A DNA stretch of 64,000 nt, from NCBI RefSeq assembly GCF_040954645.1, contig NC_092808.1, forward strand, positions 18,977,383 to 19,041,382, written 5' to 3'. The DNA is from Diabrotica undecimpunctata (taxonomy: Eukaryota; Arthropoda; Insecta; Coleoptera; Chrysomelidae). The notes below the pieces were generated by a model. The model was not told the origin of the DNA. It worked only from the letters and a program-made list of their open reading frames with translations, and made no database searches. Shown here piece by piece: positions 1 through 60,575 of this stretch. A program made the position numbers and the translations under genes. Within the stretch, counting starts at the first letter, position 1. Each line of letters opens with the position of its first letter.

Positions 1-259
1 TATGGGTAATTCAATTTTTTCCAAGTAAAAAAATTGTTTCCAGTATTTTATCACTTTTTCTAGCAAGTATAACTCAGCTTTCATACTTGCGATTAACCTT
101 TAAAAATCCCTTCATTTTAAAGGTAATTGTTTCAGCTTTAAAAAGAAATTAGCAAAATTACTTAATCTTTATTAATAAAAAAGTTATAACAATTTACACA
201 GATTTTACAATTTAACAGATTTAAACAAAATTAAGCTATAAGCTTTAAAAATCTGGCTA

Positions 260-478
260 GTGGAAGTTATAGAACAACCAAAAAAGAACATTTTAAGCTA
301 TGGTAAATGTCCCTATGTTAATTTTTGACCAAGATATGGAACTTTTAACAAGGCGCTCTGATGCTCGAAGAAAATACGGACGCAGGTAAATCAATTTTTA
401 ATATCTCGGCAAAAAATTAACATAGAAACACTAACCAAAACCTAAAATGATAGTTTTGAATTGTTCTATAACTTCCAT
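260..478. mobile_element. 219-bp foldback MITE
   Basis: Imperfect inverted repeats of about 80 bp: 261-340 against 398-477, sharing TGGAAGTTATAGAACAA at the tips and CTATGTTAATTTTT further in. TA dinucleotides flank it (258-259, 479-480), as in Tc1/mariner-type insertions. No coding capacity. Target duplication of TA is weak evidence in AT-rich DNA. Confidence 0.75.
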
Positions 479-725
479 TAACCAAACTGCCAACGTTTGC
501 GGCTCAAGAGTTTTAAACAAAATTGAGCCGTAAACGTTTTACGCGCGCATGTGTAAACCGCGTATTAATAATTTGATCACCTACCAAACGCTTTCTAAAT
601 AAAATATGAACTAATTTATTCATGTATTGTTTAAATTTCAAAAGAAGTATGGATTTTCAAGTAGAATGTCCTAATGTCAATATGATCCGCATTCAAACTT
701 ATCTGGTTCCAACTCATACCCTAAT

Positions 726-864
726 CATTTAACATAAATGTTTGGTTTCTATTTATTTTCAAGTTAATGATAACAATAACTTATTTTCTTAACCTATTTC
801 ATTTAACATAAATGTTTGGTTTCTATTTATTTTCAAGTTAATGATAACAATAACTTATTTTCTT
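726..864. repeat. 65-bp exact tandem duplication next to a splice acceptor
   Basis: Positions 726-790 and 800-864 are identical, with nine bases between (period 74). The second copy runs into the pyrimidine tract and acceptor at 861-869. The first copy ends without an AG, so only the second can splice there. Confidence 0.95.
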
Positions 865-869
865 TTCAG

Positions 870-909
870 CAACGACAATAATCCTCCAAGAAAACGGCAG
901 AAGAAATGA
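870..909 (+). CDS. Possible terminal exon of an upstream plus-strand gene
   Basis: A strong acceptor (acttattttcttttcag) is followed by 40 nt that read NDNNPPRKRQKK and stop at 907-909; AATAAA overlaps at 909-914. The first base completes a codon from an exon outside the window. The basic C-terminus would suit a nuclear protein, but no gene is recognised. It could be chance. Confidence 0.35.
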
Positions 910-1208
910 ATAAATATTTTTTCTTAGAATGAATGAGAGATAATATGTAATGGACATATTTTATTATCAATAAGTTTTATTTATTATGACTGAGATTTGA
1001 TTTGACTGACATTTTTACACATATTATTTTAATGTTATCCATTTGTATATATTTTTATAGCTTTGTGCAATATAAGAAAAATCCTTTTTTACATTATAGT
1101 CACACAAGTAGTTCAATTTGAAAATAATATTGTTGCTAGTTTCATACATATGTACACCATAACGTCAACGTGTCATATAATTCATAAGTTGCCTATACCT
1201 AGAAATAT
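910..1208. other. Noncoding stretch
   Basis: AT-rich sequence between the possible terminal exon and MITE 1. Nothing recognisable apart from short T-runs. Confidence 0.6.
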
Positions 1209-1216
1209 GTGAGACC

Positions 1217-1813
1217 CATCGAGTTAGAATCTATGGAGAGGGCATCACGTGACTAAAAACGACCTCACTTCGGCCATATTGTTTTGCCACTTTTGACAGA
1301 TCGTATATGTTTATTTACGTTTGTTGTTTTTCGAATATTTTTAGTTTTATAATACTTTTATAGAAACGGTAATAATATATTGTGATAGTGCATAATAATA
1401 GTTTCTTGTTCTCAACGTAGTTGCAGTGGCAGAAGCCATGTTAATAAAAAATCTTCAGGAATAACGTTCTACAGGTTAGTATACAAATATGTAAACAAAG
1501 TAATGACCCGTACTTCAGAGAATAAATTAATAGTATTTGACTGTATTAATTTATCTTTATATATAATATATCGTGTTTTTAGTGTTTACCGCGGGATAAA
1601 TAAATCATAGTTTATTAAAAATGTATTGCACTTTTTTAGATTATGATTAAATCTTCTGAATAACTAGTCATATTTTTATAGTAGTTTTAATATTATTGAG
1701 TCCGGCCATGATCCCACCGCCATATTGATATCACAGTTAGCCACGCCTACCTGCGCCGTTTTTAGTACATACGTTAATATGCTCATAGCTTCTCCATAGA
1801 TTCTAACTCGATG
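1217..1813. mobile_element. P-superfamily-like MITE 1 (597 bp)
   Basis: Perfect terminal inverted repeats begin CATCGAGTTAGAATCTATGG and end in the reverse complement. GTGAGACC is duplicated at 1209-1216 and 1814-1821, an exact 8-bp target-site duplication. The tip resembles the Drosophila P terminal repeat (begins CATGATGAAATAACATAAGG) and MITE 2. No transposase is encoded. A hAT origin is the alternative, since hAT also duplicates 8 bp. Confidence 0.85.
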
Positions 1814-1821
1814 GTGAGACC

Positions 1822-2656
1822 TTATGATACCTCTGTCTATATGTATATGGTCTACTCCAGCTTGCCTACTCTGTTATAGCTGGCGCCAGTTAGACTTCAT
1901 GCGGCGAAACGCTCGTCAACATAATAATAATAATAATTTGATTAGGTGTTCACAAAACTATGGAAAATGTAACTTTTGGGCAATTGTGCACCTTAACTAT
2001 GTGTCTGTATTAATAAGATATGATTGAAATTGTTGTCAACTTAAATATCTTTTCATCTCTCCATATGTTTATACATGTTATAAAAACAATATAAGAATTA
2101 TTTTTGGATAAATAATGACAACCACGTGCCAAAATGCCCTTTTATCATTTCATCTACTTCATCTTTTCGGAGAAGATTGTACAATTTCGGCAACTTCTAC
2201 ATTAAATGGCGTATACAAAGCCAAACTAATTTTATTATTATTATAACCAAAAATAAATTTACTTTGGTCAGAAAACAAATCAAAATCAGAAATTAGAATT
2301 TCAAATGAATTCCTATCCTCACTTTATAGATGGACTTGATGATATGCTGTCAAGTATCAACTGTCACTTTGTGATAGTTGACATATTTGACAGATATAGT
2401 GACGAATCACCATATTTGATTTGTTATCTCCCACTATTTAAAAAATTAGCCGTTTTATAGACTCCACACCGAAAGTGTTGAAACTCGAGACAATAATTTT
2501 TAGTTGAACTACAACCGCATCATTTTTTAACAGAAGATAGCTTGCACGCATTTAATTTTTAAATTCTCTTAACTTAACCGTTTGGCGTTCGTTAAGTCAC
2601 CTGGTTCAATGTTTGCGAAAAATACACTTAACTGCATCCAATCAAACCGATTAATA
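1822..2656. other. Noncoding stretch between the two MITEs
   Basis: Short ORFs only and no recognised protein. A small AAT run lies at 1921-1934. Confidence 0.6.
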
Positions 2657-2664
2657 GTATTAAC

Positions 2665-3172
2665 CATCGATATAATATACTAAGGATGGAACATGTTGAA
2701 ATTTTTACATGTAGCTGATAGACGACGGAACTGACGTCACATTACTATCTACAATGACCGACGTGAATTTGACAGGTGATTAAATATTTCCCGATATTTT
2801 AATGTTAAACAGGTAACATTTTGTGTTAAGTCAATAATTTAATGTATTCGTTTTGGTAAATTAATAAATTCGTTAAATTTTTAATATTTTGCATCCAGTC
2901 ACATCAGTGGCGTGTGATACGCAACATTTTTTAATTTTATAATGTATCATTGCATCATTGATATGTCATTGTATCTTTTATTCAAATGTAAATAACAACG
3001 AAAAAAAATATTGTACATATATATACCAAAAGAATACATGGCAGCATTCACACGACCGCCAAAAAAAATTTTTCGTACACCACTAACATTCCGGAAACAA
3101 GATCAGCCATTGTTACCAGCTATTTTGGACGCAAATATTTATTCATAGGTTCCTTAGTATATTATATCGATG
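2665..3172. mobile_element. P-superfamily-like MITE 2 (508 bp)
   Basis: Terminal inverted repeats CATCGATATAATATACTAAG (20 of about 22 bp shown), with GTATTAAC duplicated exactly at 2657-2664 and 3173-3180. The tip matches MITE 1 at CATCGA and the GGA after the AT-rich stretch. Noncoding. Confidence 0.87.
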
Positions 3173-3613
3173 GTATTAACAAATCTTGTACAAACGCCAA
3201 ACAATAATCAGCGAAAGGATTGATATTAATATTACTCTTTTTTTCCTTCTGAATATTGTGTTTAAACAAAGATACTTAACTGGAAATGAAAATATTTTAA
3301 CAATCTGAAATGCATTTTTAAAAGAAAATCTAAAGGATTATTCTTAATGTCTTAGTTTTTAGGTAACTGTGATATTCAATATTTGAAAATGTGATGAAAG
3401 AGGCATGTAGTTGCCTCATGTCTTTTACTGTATATATTAAGCTGTTTAATAATAAAACTAATTAATTTTTTAAAATTTATTTATTATTGCCTATCACTTC
3501 TTCCTTTATTTCCAATCCTAATTTATAGGAACTGTATCATAAGTCAACAAACAAGGGTTTCTTGATTTGTGTTCGACTTTTTTTTTCAATAAATTATTTC
3601 AAGAAGAATTGAG

Positions 3614-4000
3614 GTCAAAGAGACTCGTTCAATCTTCATGTTTGGTCTGATTCGACAAGATTGGAGCTCTTGGCAGTCATACTGCTGGCATATCTAGTCA
3701 CTTTTGTCAAAGAGTCTCGTTCAATCTTCTTCTTTGGTCTGATTCGACAAGATTCGTGCTCTTGGCAGTCGTACTGCTGGCTGATCTAGTCGAGTCTCGT
3801 CCAATCTTTATGTTTGGCCTGATTCGACAAGGTCGGAGCTCTTGGCAGCAATATTGCTGAGTGGCCTAGTCACTTTTGTCAAAGAGTCTCGCCCAATTTT
3901 CATGTTTGGTCCGATTCGACAAGATTGGAGATCTTGACAGTCGTACTGCTGGTTGATCTAGTCATTTTTGTCAAAGAGTCTCATCCAATCTTTATGTTTT
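3614..4000. repeat. 92-bp minisatellite, four copies plus a partial one
   Basis: Units start near 3614, 3706, 3786 (shortened by 12 bp), 3878 and 3970. Shared words: TCAAAGAGTCTCGTCCAATC, TGATTCGACAAGATTGGAGC and CTCTTGGCAGTCGTACTGCT. Units differ by a few substitutions. No ORF spans the array. Confidence 0.93.
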
Positions 4001-4236
4001 TCGGATTGGTCGATTGCACTTACTCGAGTTAATTTTCCTACGCATAAATTGTTAATTGTATTAGACACATACAAGAACTGATACCATTATGTACCATCCA
4101 ATCAAAACTCCTACAATTGTGCTAGTCGTGATTTGACACCGGCACAGTTGTTAGAATTTTCACCAAAATGGCATTTTCCTGCAGTGGAGTTTGTCTAAAT
4201 ATAATTACTCCCCGGCTGTCGTCGAAGACTTAGTTA

Positions 4237-5455
4237 TTACATGCGAGGCCACGTCGAGATTGCGGTGCCGTTCTTCTTCCCGTCTTTCACACCCCACAAA
4301 ATTCTTATAGGTAAAACCATCATTACATGCCATAGCCCTAGTTGAGCCTCTACCTTCGCCAGTTGTTTCGGTTCATCGCCAACCGGTGCCAGATTGCTGC
4401 GCCAATCTTCCTCCCGTCCTAGTCCACACCATTCCTCCATCTCAGTATTCGTCTACCTCTGCTCCTATTTCCTACTGATGCCGCTAATAGGGTTCGCCTG
4501 GGTGGGTAATTTTCATTTGATCTTGACACATCCACCCAATCGAAACCTACCTATGTTTATGAAAGATATTACATACTATGTACCATTAATTATTTCTTTA
4601 TACTTCTCGTACAATGCGAAATTATATAGATTTCTCCAAATACCATTCTCACAGATTGTGCCCATTACTCTGCGTAGTATCTTCCTTTCGAAGACGATTT
4701 GCGTGTTTTGGAGATGGTCCATGTTTTTGACCCATATATCAGCACTGGTAGGATGTGTTCTATATATTGTTAGATTGATTTGGTAAATTTCTGTTTTTTA
4801 GCTGCTTATTTAGTCCAAAATAACATTTGCTCGCTATCAGTATCCTTCATTTTACTTCTTCAGATGTGTCATTATCGCTTGTTATGAGAGAATCCAAATA
4901 GGTAAACTTATTTACTACTCCAAAATTATAGTGGTCCATGCTAAGTTTTGTTCGGCGTTTTTAGCTCTGTCTCTGTTATTTGGCGTTGACGCCAACATTT
5001 TGGTTTTTTCTTCGTTTACTTTAAAGTCCATATTTTGTGCGCCCGTTAAGTAGTTGGAAACAAATCGCCAGCGTAAGCCATAATCTGCGTTGACTTGTTA
5101 AGTCGGCATCTCTTATGGTCTTTTCTAATGCTATATTAAAGAAAAGGTACGCCAGCGCATCTCTCTGCCGTAACCCCGCATATGTTTCAAAGTCTTGTGA
5201 CAAATGGCCTTGTATTTGCACTCTGCAGATCACTTTACTTATAGTTGTTTTTACAAGTCTTATTAATTTATGGGGAATGTTAAATTCATTCATGGCTTCA
5301 TATTATTTACATCTTATTGCACTGAGTTAAAGTCCACAAAGAGATAAAACGCACCAATGTTAAATTCTTTGTTTTTTTCTAAGATTTGATGCAGCATAAA
5401 AATCTGGTCAATTGTTGACCTACCTGGCCTAAAACTGCTTTGATATTCACCAAGG
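4237..5455 (-). pseudogene. Degenerate LINE reverse transcriptase A
   Basis: Reading down from 5455: FRPGRSTIDQIF, FYLFVDF, NIPHKLIRLVKTTI, GLRQRDALAYLFFNIALEKT, and after frame breaks FERKILRRVMG with NGIWRNLYNFALYE. These are RT palm and C-terminal motifs of an RTE-like non-LTR element. The usual RQGD is RQRD here. Truncated at the 5' end and full of frameshifts; dead. Confidence 0.75.
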
Positions 5456-6780
5456 AGCTCTTTTACGTACGTAATTTAACGACTGTACAGGACGTTGGAG
5501 AATATTTTGTGTATTGTGTTGTAATACCGGAAGAATGGAGAACGAGCGAACTAATTCTACTATTCAAAAAAGGAGATAAAATACAGCCAGAAAACTACAG
5601 AGATATAAACTTGTTAAATACTACGCTAAAACTTACAACTAAAATTTGACAAGCGCTAATAATAATTCAGACGATAAGTTTAGCAGACGGGCAATAGGGT
5701 TTTTGTACTGGAATATCGTGTACAGATGCAATATTCGTTATAAAGCAAATTACTGAGAAATCACTAGAGTATAATAGACCAGCATTTATGTGTCTGATTG
5801 ACCTAAAGAAAACGTATAGAGTAAGACTCTATCTCTCAAAGTACAGAGTAAGACTCAAAGATGTAATCCATCTTTTGTATAATTGAGAAACTCCCCTAAA
5901 TATTATAAAAACTATCGAAAACATCTACCCAAACAACAAAATGGAACTTACAGAACCTATAACAATAGGCAGTGGAATAAGACAAGGGGATTCATTGAGC
6001 CCCATGCTCTTCAATTTGATCATGGGAGAAATCATCAAAAGCGTTAACAAAGGAAGAGGATACATAATGGGAAACAAAGAAATCAAAATACTCTTATGCA
6101 GACGACGCAATATTGATAGCCCAAGATGAAAATACTCTGCAAAGACTGGTCCACAGATTTAACATAAGAACAAAAGAATTTAATATGACAAACTAAAACA
6201 ATAGTAGTCAGCAAAGGACCAACCAGATGTAAAATAGAAATTGATAGCATCAGTATTGAACAAGTAATGGAAATAAAATACCTGCGAATTATACTGTCTA
6301 GCTATGGAGACATGGACAAAGAAGTGAGAGATCAAGTATAAAAAGCAAATAGACTGGCAGGATGCCTTAATATGGCGAAACAGACACATGAGATAAAGTC
6401 AAGAATTTATAAAGTCAGTCTAAGACTAATAATGACATATGCCTCAGAAACAAGACCCGACACAGCCACAACGCAAAGGCTACTGGAAACGGCAGAGATG
6501 AGAGTACTGAGAAGAATTACAGAAAATACGCTGACTAAGACATTAGAAGAAAATGTAACTGTAAGTGTATAAATGAATGGACACAAAATAGAAAAAAAGT
6601 ATGGAATAAGCGCATAAGCAGAATGGAGGAGACCCGTGTTGTCAAAATAGCAAGAGAAAAGTCCCCAATCGGCAGAAGAACCGGACGACCACGCAAAAGA
6701 TGGAGTGACAACGTTCCATAGAAGTATTAATCCACCAATGAACAAGAATTGCTTATAAAGAGAAAGAAGAAGTGTTCAGA
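5456..6780 (+). pseudogene. Degenerate LINE reverse transcriptase B
   Basis: IPEEWRTSELILLFKKGDKI, IGSGIRQGDSLSPMLFNLIM, and C-terminal ARE-KSPIGRRTGRPRKRWSDN. Several stops and a frameshift break it; the YADD box region is shifted (near 6090). It lies tail-to-tail with LINE A's 5' edge. Related fragments: 15590-16640 and 43590-43980. Confidence 0.78.
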
Positions 6781-6789
6781 AGAGTTATA

Positions 6790-7073
6790 CCCCTATAATT
6801 TTTACATTCGAAAAAATCTCCCTTTTTGTGTAGTGGATATATGATTAAGGTGCACCATTCCTCCGGCATTTGTTCTTCTTCCCAGGCTTTGACTATTATA
6901 CTGTGAATTTGGTGTGTTACCTCCATGTTTGATGAGTTCTGCAGGGATACAGTCCACTCCTGGAGACTTGCTATTTTTGAGGCGTGTGATTATGTCTCAC
7001 TTCCAATATTGAAGGAGGTTCTACGTGAGTGTTATTTTTTGGCCTTTGGCGTGATGCATCATTTTCCACTTCG
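6790..7073 (-). pseudogene. LINE fragment (RT N-terminal part)
   Basis: In shifting minus frames: [20 protein letters not shown], then fragments equivalent to [18 protein letters not shown]. This is the conserved block before the RT palm. The hAT element at 7083 abuts it. Confidence 0.65.
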
Positions 7074-7082
7074 ATACCAAGT

Positions 7083-7968
7083 CAGTGGCGGCTGGTGTGG
7101 TAAAATTTTGGGTAGGCCAAGCCAGCTTGGTTTGTAGACATCATACCAAGAGCAATTAAAAGTATGCACCTTTTTCCCATCTTTTTGGTCAATACGCAAT
7201 GTTGGAATAGGCCTTTCATTTATAATAATTTTTTTTCTATCAATTTCAGTTCTTCTAGATAATGGCGATTCCAATAGTGAAACAACAATGTCCAATTACT
7301 CACTATCGACATTACTATTACTGCAACCTGGTAAAGCGTCAAAAAAAAACTCATTTTTATGTATCAGTTATAAAACAATCCCACACATATAAGTTGCATA
7401 CAATCAGGCGATATAGAAATCATGCAAATGTGATTTTTTTCTTCGAATTTACGAATTTTTTAAAATTTATTTGGGCAACCGTGCACTTGTTTGCAATTGT
7501 GTTGTTTGTTTAAAAATATGTTACAATTATAGATTATGTTACATATTTTTTTATCATAATTTAAAAGAAAATTTATATTACAATTCGATAATTACGTTAC
7601 AAGTGACAACGATGGTCGACATAGGCCCCATCGTCTGGTGCCTAAACAGCAAGCATACACACGACGATATAAATCGTTGTCCAGCAAGCTACTTAACTTT
7701 AAACGCTTTTTGTACGGGGATCTTATGTGAGCTGGGTCGGCCAGTTCCGATCGGGCCTATTAATGATATTTAAAATGCCTGAATACGATTCGACGCTTTC
7801 TGTGGTAATATAATAACATAGTTGTTTTAACGGACGCTAATGTATTGAGTGATTTAGTACATTTAAAAGTTATTTACATGCATTAACATAATTTTTGAAT
7901 ATGTTTTTTAATTTTAAAGCTCTTAAAATTATTGGGTAGGCCCGGCCTACCCCCAAAAACCGCCACTG
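7083..7968 (-). mobile_element. Non-autonomous hAT element with a ZMYM1-like transposase stub
   Basis: Terminal repeats CAGTGGCGG...CCGCCACTG with TACCAAGT duplicated exactly at 7075-7082 and 7969-7976: 8-bp duplication and CAGTG tip, as in hAT. On the minus strand 7140-7262 encodes RPIPTLRIDQKDGKKVHTFN followed by CSWYDVYK, like the TTF/ZMYM1-type N-terminus of hAT transposases. The DDE core is absent, so it is an internal-deletion derivative (886 bp). Confidence 0.88.
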
Positions 7969-7976
7969 TACCAAGT

Positions 7977-10197
7977 AGTTCGTTGTTATGAGATTCAGAG
8001 CTATATGAAAAATGGCCAACGATATTATCTTTGACACAGGTCGAAAAATTCATTACTCATTCGACACTATTCCTCTTCCGACGGCATTGTATGCGTTGTT
8101 AATCTGGGGACAGTTTCAGATGGCATCCAACAATGTTCGGTGGTCAAAATATGCTCACGGCTTATTTGTCAACCCATATTTTCATGTCAATCCTTTAAAC
8201 TTATACTTTCCACTGTTCTTAAAAATCTCTCAATACTTTTAGAACAAACATGTTATATAACTTGTTTGACTTCCGATGTTGTATATGGCTTTGTAGATAA
8301 ACAAGTATAACGAAGTTGTTTCATGAAATAAACAAAAATAAACACTTATCATAAAACAGTATCTTTATTTTAAGTCATCACATTTATTTATAAACAATTT
8401 AAAATTAAGAATAATTTAGGTTTGTTAATCTACCATAAACAATGACACAGTTACGACATGGTAACTTCGTCTATTTTGACGTTCTTTGCAGTTGCGCGAA
8501 TAATGTTCAAAATAAAAAAAAAATAATTTTTCTTTTCTAAAACTTGCAAAACGTATATAAAATATTGCTCTATGAAACGAATTCAATGTACAATAATCGG
8601 AGACAAAAAGTAAATGCTTTATTCCGCACCGTTGAGGGTCATTTATAAATAAGTCTTTGGGCGTTTTAGAACGAATATATAATCTATATATAACAAACTA
8701 TTATATAACAAAGTATTTCGATGTGATCTTCAAAATGATTAAATACAGCACACAATGTAATATTACAATGTATATTTTTAATTATTTACTGAAACAGAAA
8801 AAATCAAATCAAATCTGGTACTCAAGTCAGCTGTTTCAAGTTTCCAGAAAGAATTCAACTGGAGTCTAAATGAAAGCCATAATATGATAAAAAAATTGTT
8901 AGAGTCGATGGGTTAAAAGGTAATTAGAAATTAATAAATTCATTGGAAATAGCAACTTCATCTTTTATGCCAAGATACATGCTATATCATTTAGTGTTGA
9001 ATATATCAAATATTTAAGTCACGGGGAAAAATATGCACATGATGTCACAGTCAAGCTGCATAGAATACAGCTGATTGTGTTTTTCTGATATAACGTGATG
9101 TGAATTAGTATCTGATAAAGCGATAAACAATAGGCAGTGAGACATCCAATTTGTTTGAAAACCAAAGAAACTTCAGAATGTTTACTCTGTAAATACATGG
9201 TGTGTTTTATAAACAGGTCCAGAGGGGTCACAATTACTAAAAATTTTTAAAATAAACTAGGATAAAGATCAATTTTAGAAACTCAATTCTTAATCTTTAT
9301 TTACTTCTTTATAACTTTTTTATATCCCTATTTACCTTTATTGTCTTTTATCATCGTTTATTACGGTAGCATTGTCTATTGCAGGCCATACTCCTGCTTC
9401 CTGTTGCATTGCCAATTTAGGTGAATATTGTTGTAGCTCCGTTAAATCAACCTCGTACCACGGTATGCTTTTACAATTTGTGTTTTGCCTAGAACTATTT
9501 TCATAACTTCCGTTTGGTGTCAATTGTATTGTATTGTAGATTCGTTCGACTGCGTGCGTACTACGTCTTCTACAATTTTCGGTATCATAGTTAATAAAAC
9601 GAATGCCATCAAGTGGGCGCTACTATTTCACAAAGCTATGTGTACATCTTCGTTGTTATAAAAAATATTTCAGCATTGGTAGGTATATATCCTGTACATC
9701 TTCAGAATCTGCTAGATGAACTAATTTTCTTACAAAAAGCTCCAGTGTAATTATACTCAAATGTTTCAATTGATGGCGTAAAAAATTTCTAGTATTCTCT
9801 ATTTACATCAGCTGCATTTCTGGTTTTTTAGGTTTTCGCAATTAAAGAAACTATTTTCTCTGTCAACTCTACAAATTTTTGTGTATATCCGGCGTTGCCT
9901 TTGATTTAAACTAAAAAAAAAACTCAATTTTTGTCAGTTTTTTTTTTCAGCTTCCTCCTTCAGTTTGACTTTTATAATAATTGGACTGGAAGAATAATTT
10001 AATTTTTCCAAATTTAAACTAAGGTCTGCAGTACCGATCATTTAGGACTGCTAGATAAACAATATATAATGATCATATTTTTCGTGGTCGCAGCATTCCT
10101 AACCAAAAAAATAGATGAAAGAACGTATGAACTCTCGAAAATATGTGATAATATGGTTTGATTTTCGAATATTGTAACTGTTCAAATAGTTGTAACA
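7977..10197. other. Sparse stretch, no recognised gene
   Basis: Only short ORFs. The minus ORF at 9338-9523 and flanking fragments down from about 9900 look like a decayed coding sequence I cannot identify. Plus ORF 8012-8242 shows no known motif. Confidence 0.5.
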
Positions 10198-10386
10198 TTG
10201 AAGAATCAAACTGTACTGGAACCTTTTGCAAAAATATTAGTTCGCCTAGAAGATCCTGATGATATTCAAGATAAATTCCTACGAAATGCCGGAAGATTTT
10301 TTGATAACAAAGAATCTATGCACATAGCTTTGGGTAACGATAGCCCAGTTAATTTTATTCATTTTATTGACTGGAATAACGAATAA
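10198..10386 (+). other. Unidentified 62-codon reading frame
   Basis: Reads DPDDIQDKFLRNAGRFFDNK and ends NFIHFIDWNNE. Composition is protein-like, and an upstream open stretch (KKIDERTYELSKICDN) suggests a longer decayed gene. No family is recognised; it is probably a mobile-element relic. Confidence 0.25.
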
Positions 10387-11033
10387 TTGTAGAAGACGTA
10401 AAATCTGGCATGAAGTCGAACGAAATTACAATAATACAGCAAGAAATGCTGCTATAATGGGCAATGTTATTATAATAGTAATTTCAACATCCAGTTTTTA
10501 CAAGGCTTAAATCAAAAGCAACACCCAATAGGAAGAGAAATTTTAAGAAGATCAATGTGGTGAAAAGCACATAGTTAAACCAAGTAATCAAGAACGAAGA
10601 ACAAAGAAGCAACTTCGAAATATATGAGGTATCTTACAAAAAATAAAGAGTAAATAAAGTTACCTATATCCTATAAAAAGAAAAATACAAAAATAAATCT
10701 TATAAAATTCGCCATTAGAGCAGATAGTCGGTTTTCTATCATTTTTTAGCCAACTGAGCAGCTATATCACCAACACTCTAAACATTTTATATCTAATCAC
10801 CAAAGCTTTAGTTAAATCAAATTCTAAAAGAAACTGGAAAAAAGTGCTTGAAATTGTACAAACATTGAACAATTTTCAACAAAACAGATTTCACAACAAT
10901 TAAAATAATTTAATGTTTTACAAATGAACAAAGAGTTGCGAAATCAATCATGTACATTTCCTTTCTTTCTATTACTTCATAAACTTCTCTAAAACACCCA
11001 AAGAACGAACTATTGCATCTATGCATTCTACCA
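10387..11033. other. Probable Bruce 3' UTR and flank
   Basis: AT-rich and noncoding. Minus-strand ATTAAA near 10912 could be the Bruce poly(A) signal. Confidence 0.4.
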
Positions 11034-11043
11034 TTTATTTATT

Positions 11044-59491
<48,448 letters not shown>

Positions 59492-59599
59492 CTAAAAATA
59501 AAATAAGGTAAATCGGCAAACATATACGTTTCATTCCTGAGCTAAGTTGTAAGTTTCAATTTGAACATTTCATGATCATTATCATTAAAGCTACGGCCC

Positions 59600-60575
59600 T
59601 AATTGAGCCTCGACCTTCCCAAAATTATTTATCCATTCGGTTTTATTATTTACAACTTGGTGCCACTTTGCCTAGTGCAATATTCTGCTCAGATCACAGA
59701 ACAATAGTTTTAATGAGTCACAGGATTGTTAAAACTCTTGAATATGAAATTAGTGACACACAATTTGGCTTTAGAAATGGTATGGGCACAAGAGACGCTT
59801 TGTTCGGCTTGAATGTGCTGGCTACAATGGATATGAACCAGGACATGTACTTATGTTTTGTAGATTTTGAAAAGGCATTTGATACATTGTACAATGTACA
59901 TACATTAAAAAGCAATAATATTGACAGTCGTGATATGAAAATTATATCTAATCTATATTGGAATCAAACTGCTATGGTAAGAGTTGACAACCAGAACACC
60001 AGGGTTGCGTGCTGTCACCACTACTCTTCAATATCTACAGTGAAGCGGTATTTAAAGAAGCACTCTCAGATTCAATAGAAGGTATATCTATCAATGAAGA
60101 AATTTTGAATAACTTGCGTTTTGCAGGGGATACAGTAATACTGACCGATAACAACAATGATTTACAGAACGTAATGCAACGACTTAATGAATACTGTCAT
60201 AAATACGGACTAAGGATGAATTTGAAAAAAAAAAATGCATGATCATGACTAAATCAGCAGATGCAAACATCCAACCGATTGTTGAGGATACTGTAATTGA
60301 GACTGTGGATACCTACAGGAACATGGATAACATCAAATGTAGACCAAACCAAAGAAATTAAGACACATTGAAATAGCATGCGCATCATTCGTTAAACTTA
60401 AAAAGTTTCTTTGTTGTCTGGATATAAGGTTAGGACTACGACTAAGAATGCTTCGGTGTTACGTATTTACTTCTCTTCTTTGTGGCTTGGAAGCATGAAC
60501 ATTAAAACCAGAACATCTGAATAAGTTGGCCGCCTTTGAATTTTGGTGTTACAGAAGAATCTTACAAATATCATC
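59600..60575 (+). pseudogene. LINE RT fragment, plus strand
   Basis: ISDTQFGFRNGMGTRDALFG, YLCFVDFEKAFDTLYN, MKIISNLYWNQTAMVRVDNQ, GCVLSPLLFNIYSEAVFKEA, NLRFAGDTVILTDNNND (AGDT replaces ADDT, a catalytic-site loss), AAFEFWCYRRILQI. Frame breaks near 60000 and 60240. Ends abruptly where the minus LINE begins. Confidence 0.82.

Noticed and set aside
300..392. Open frame starting ATG at 300 with a donor-like GTAAAT at about 392, whose phase would fit the exon at 870.
   Set aside because: It lies inside the 260-478 foldback element, with a stop two codons upstream and no acceptor; the fit is most likely chance.
5925..6110. 61-codon minus ORF and other minus frames at 6180-6745.
   Set aside because: Antisense of LINE B; composition only.
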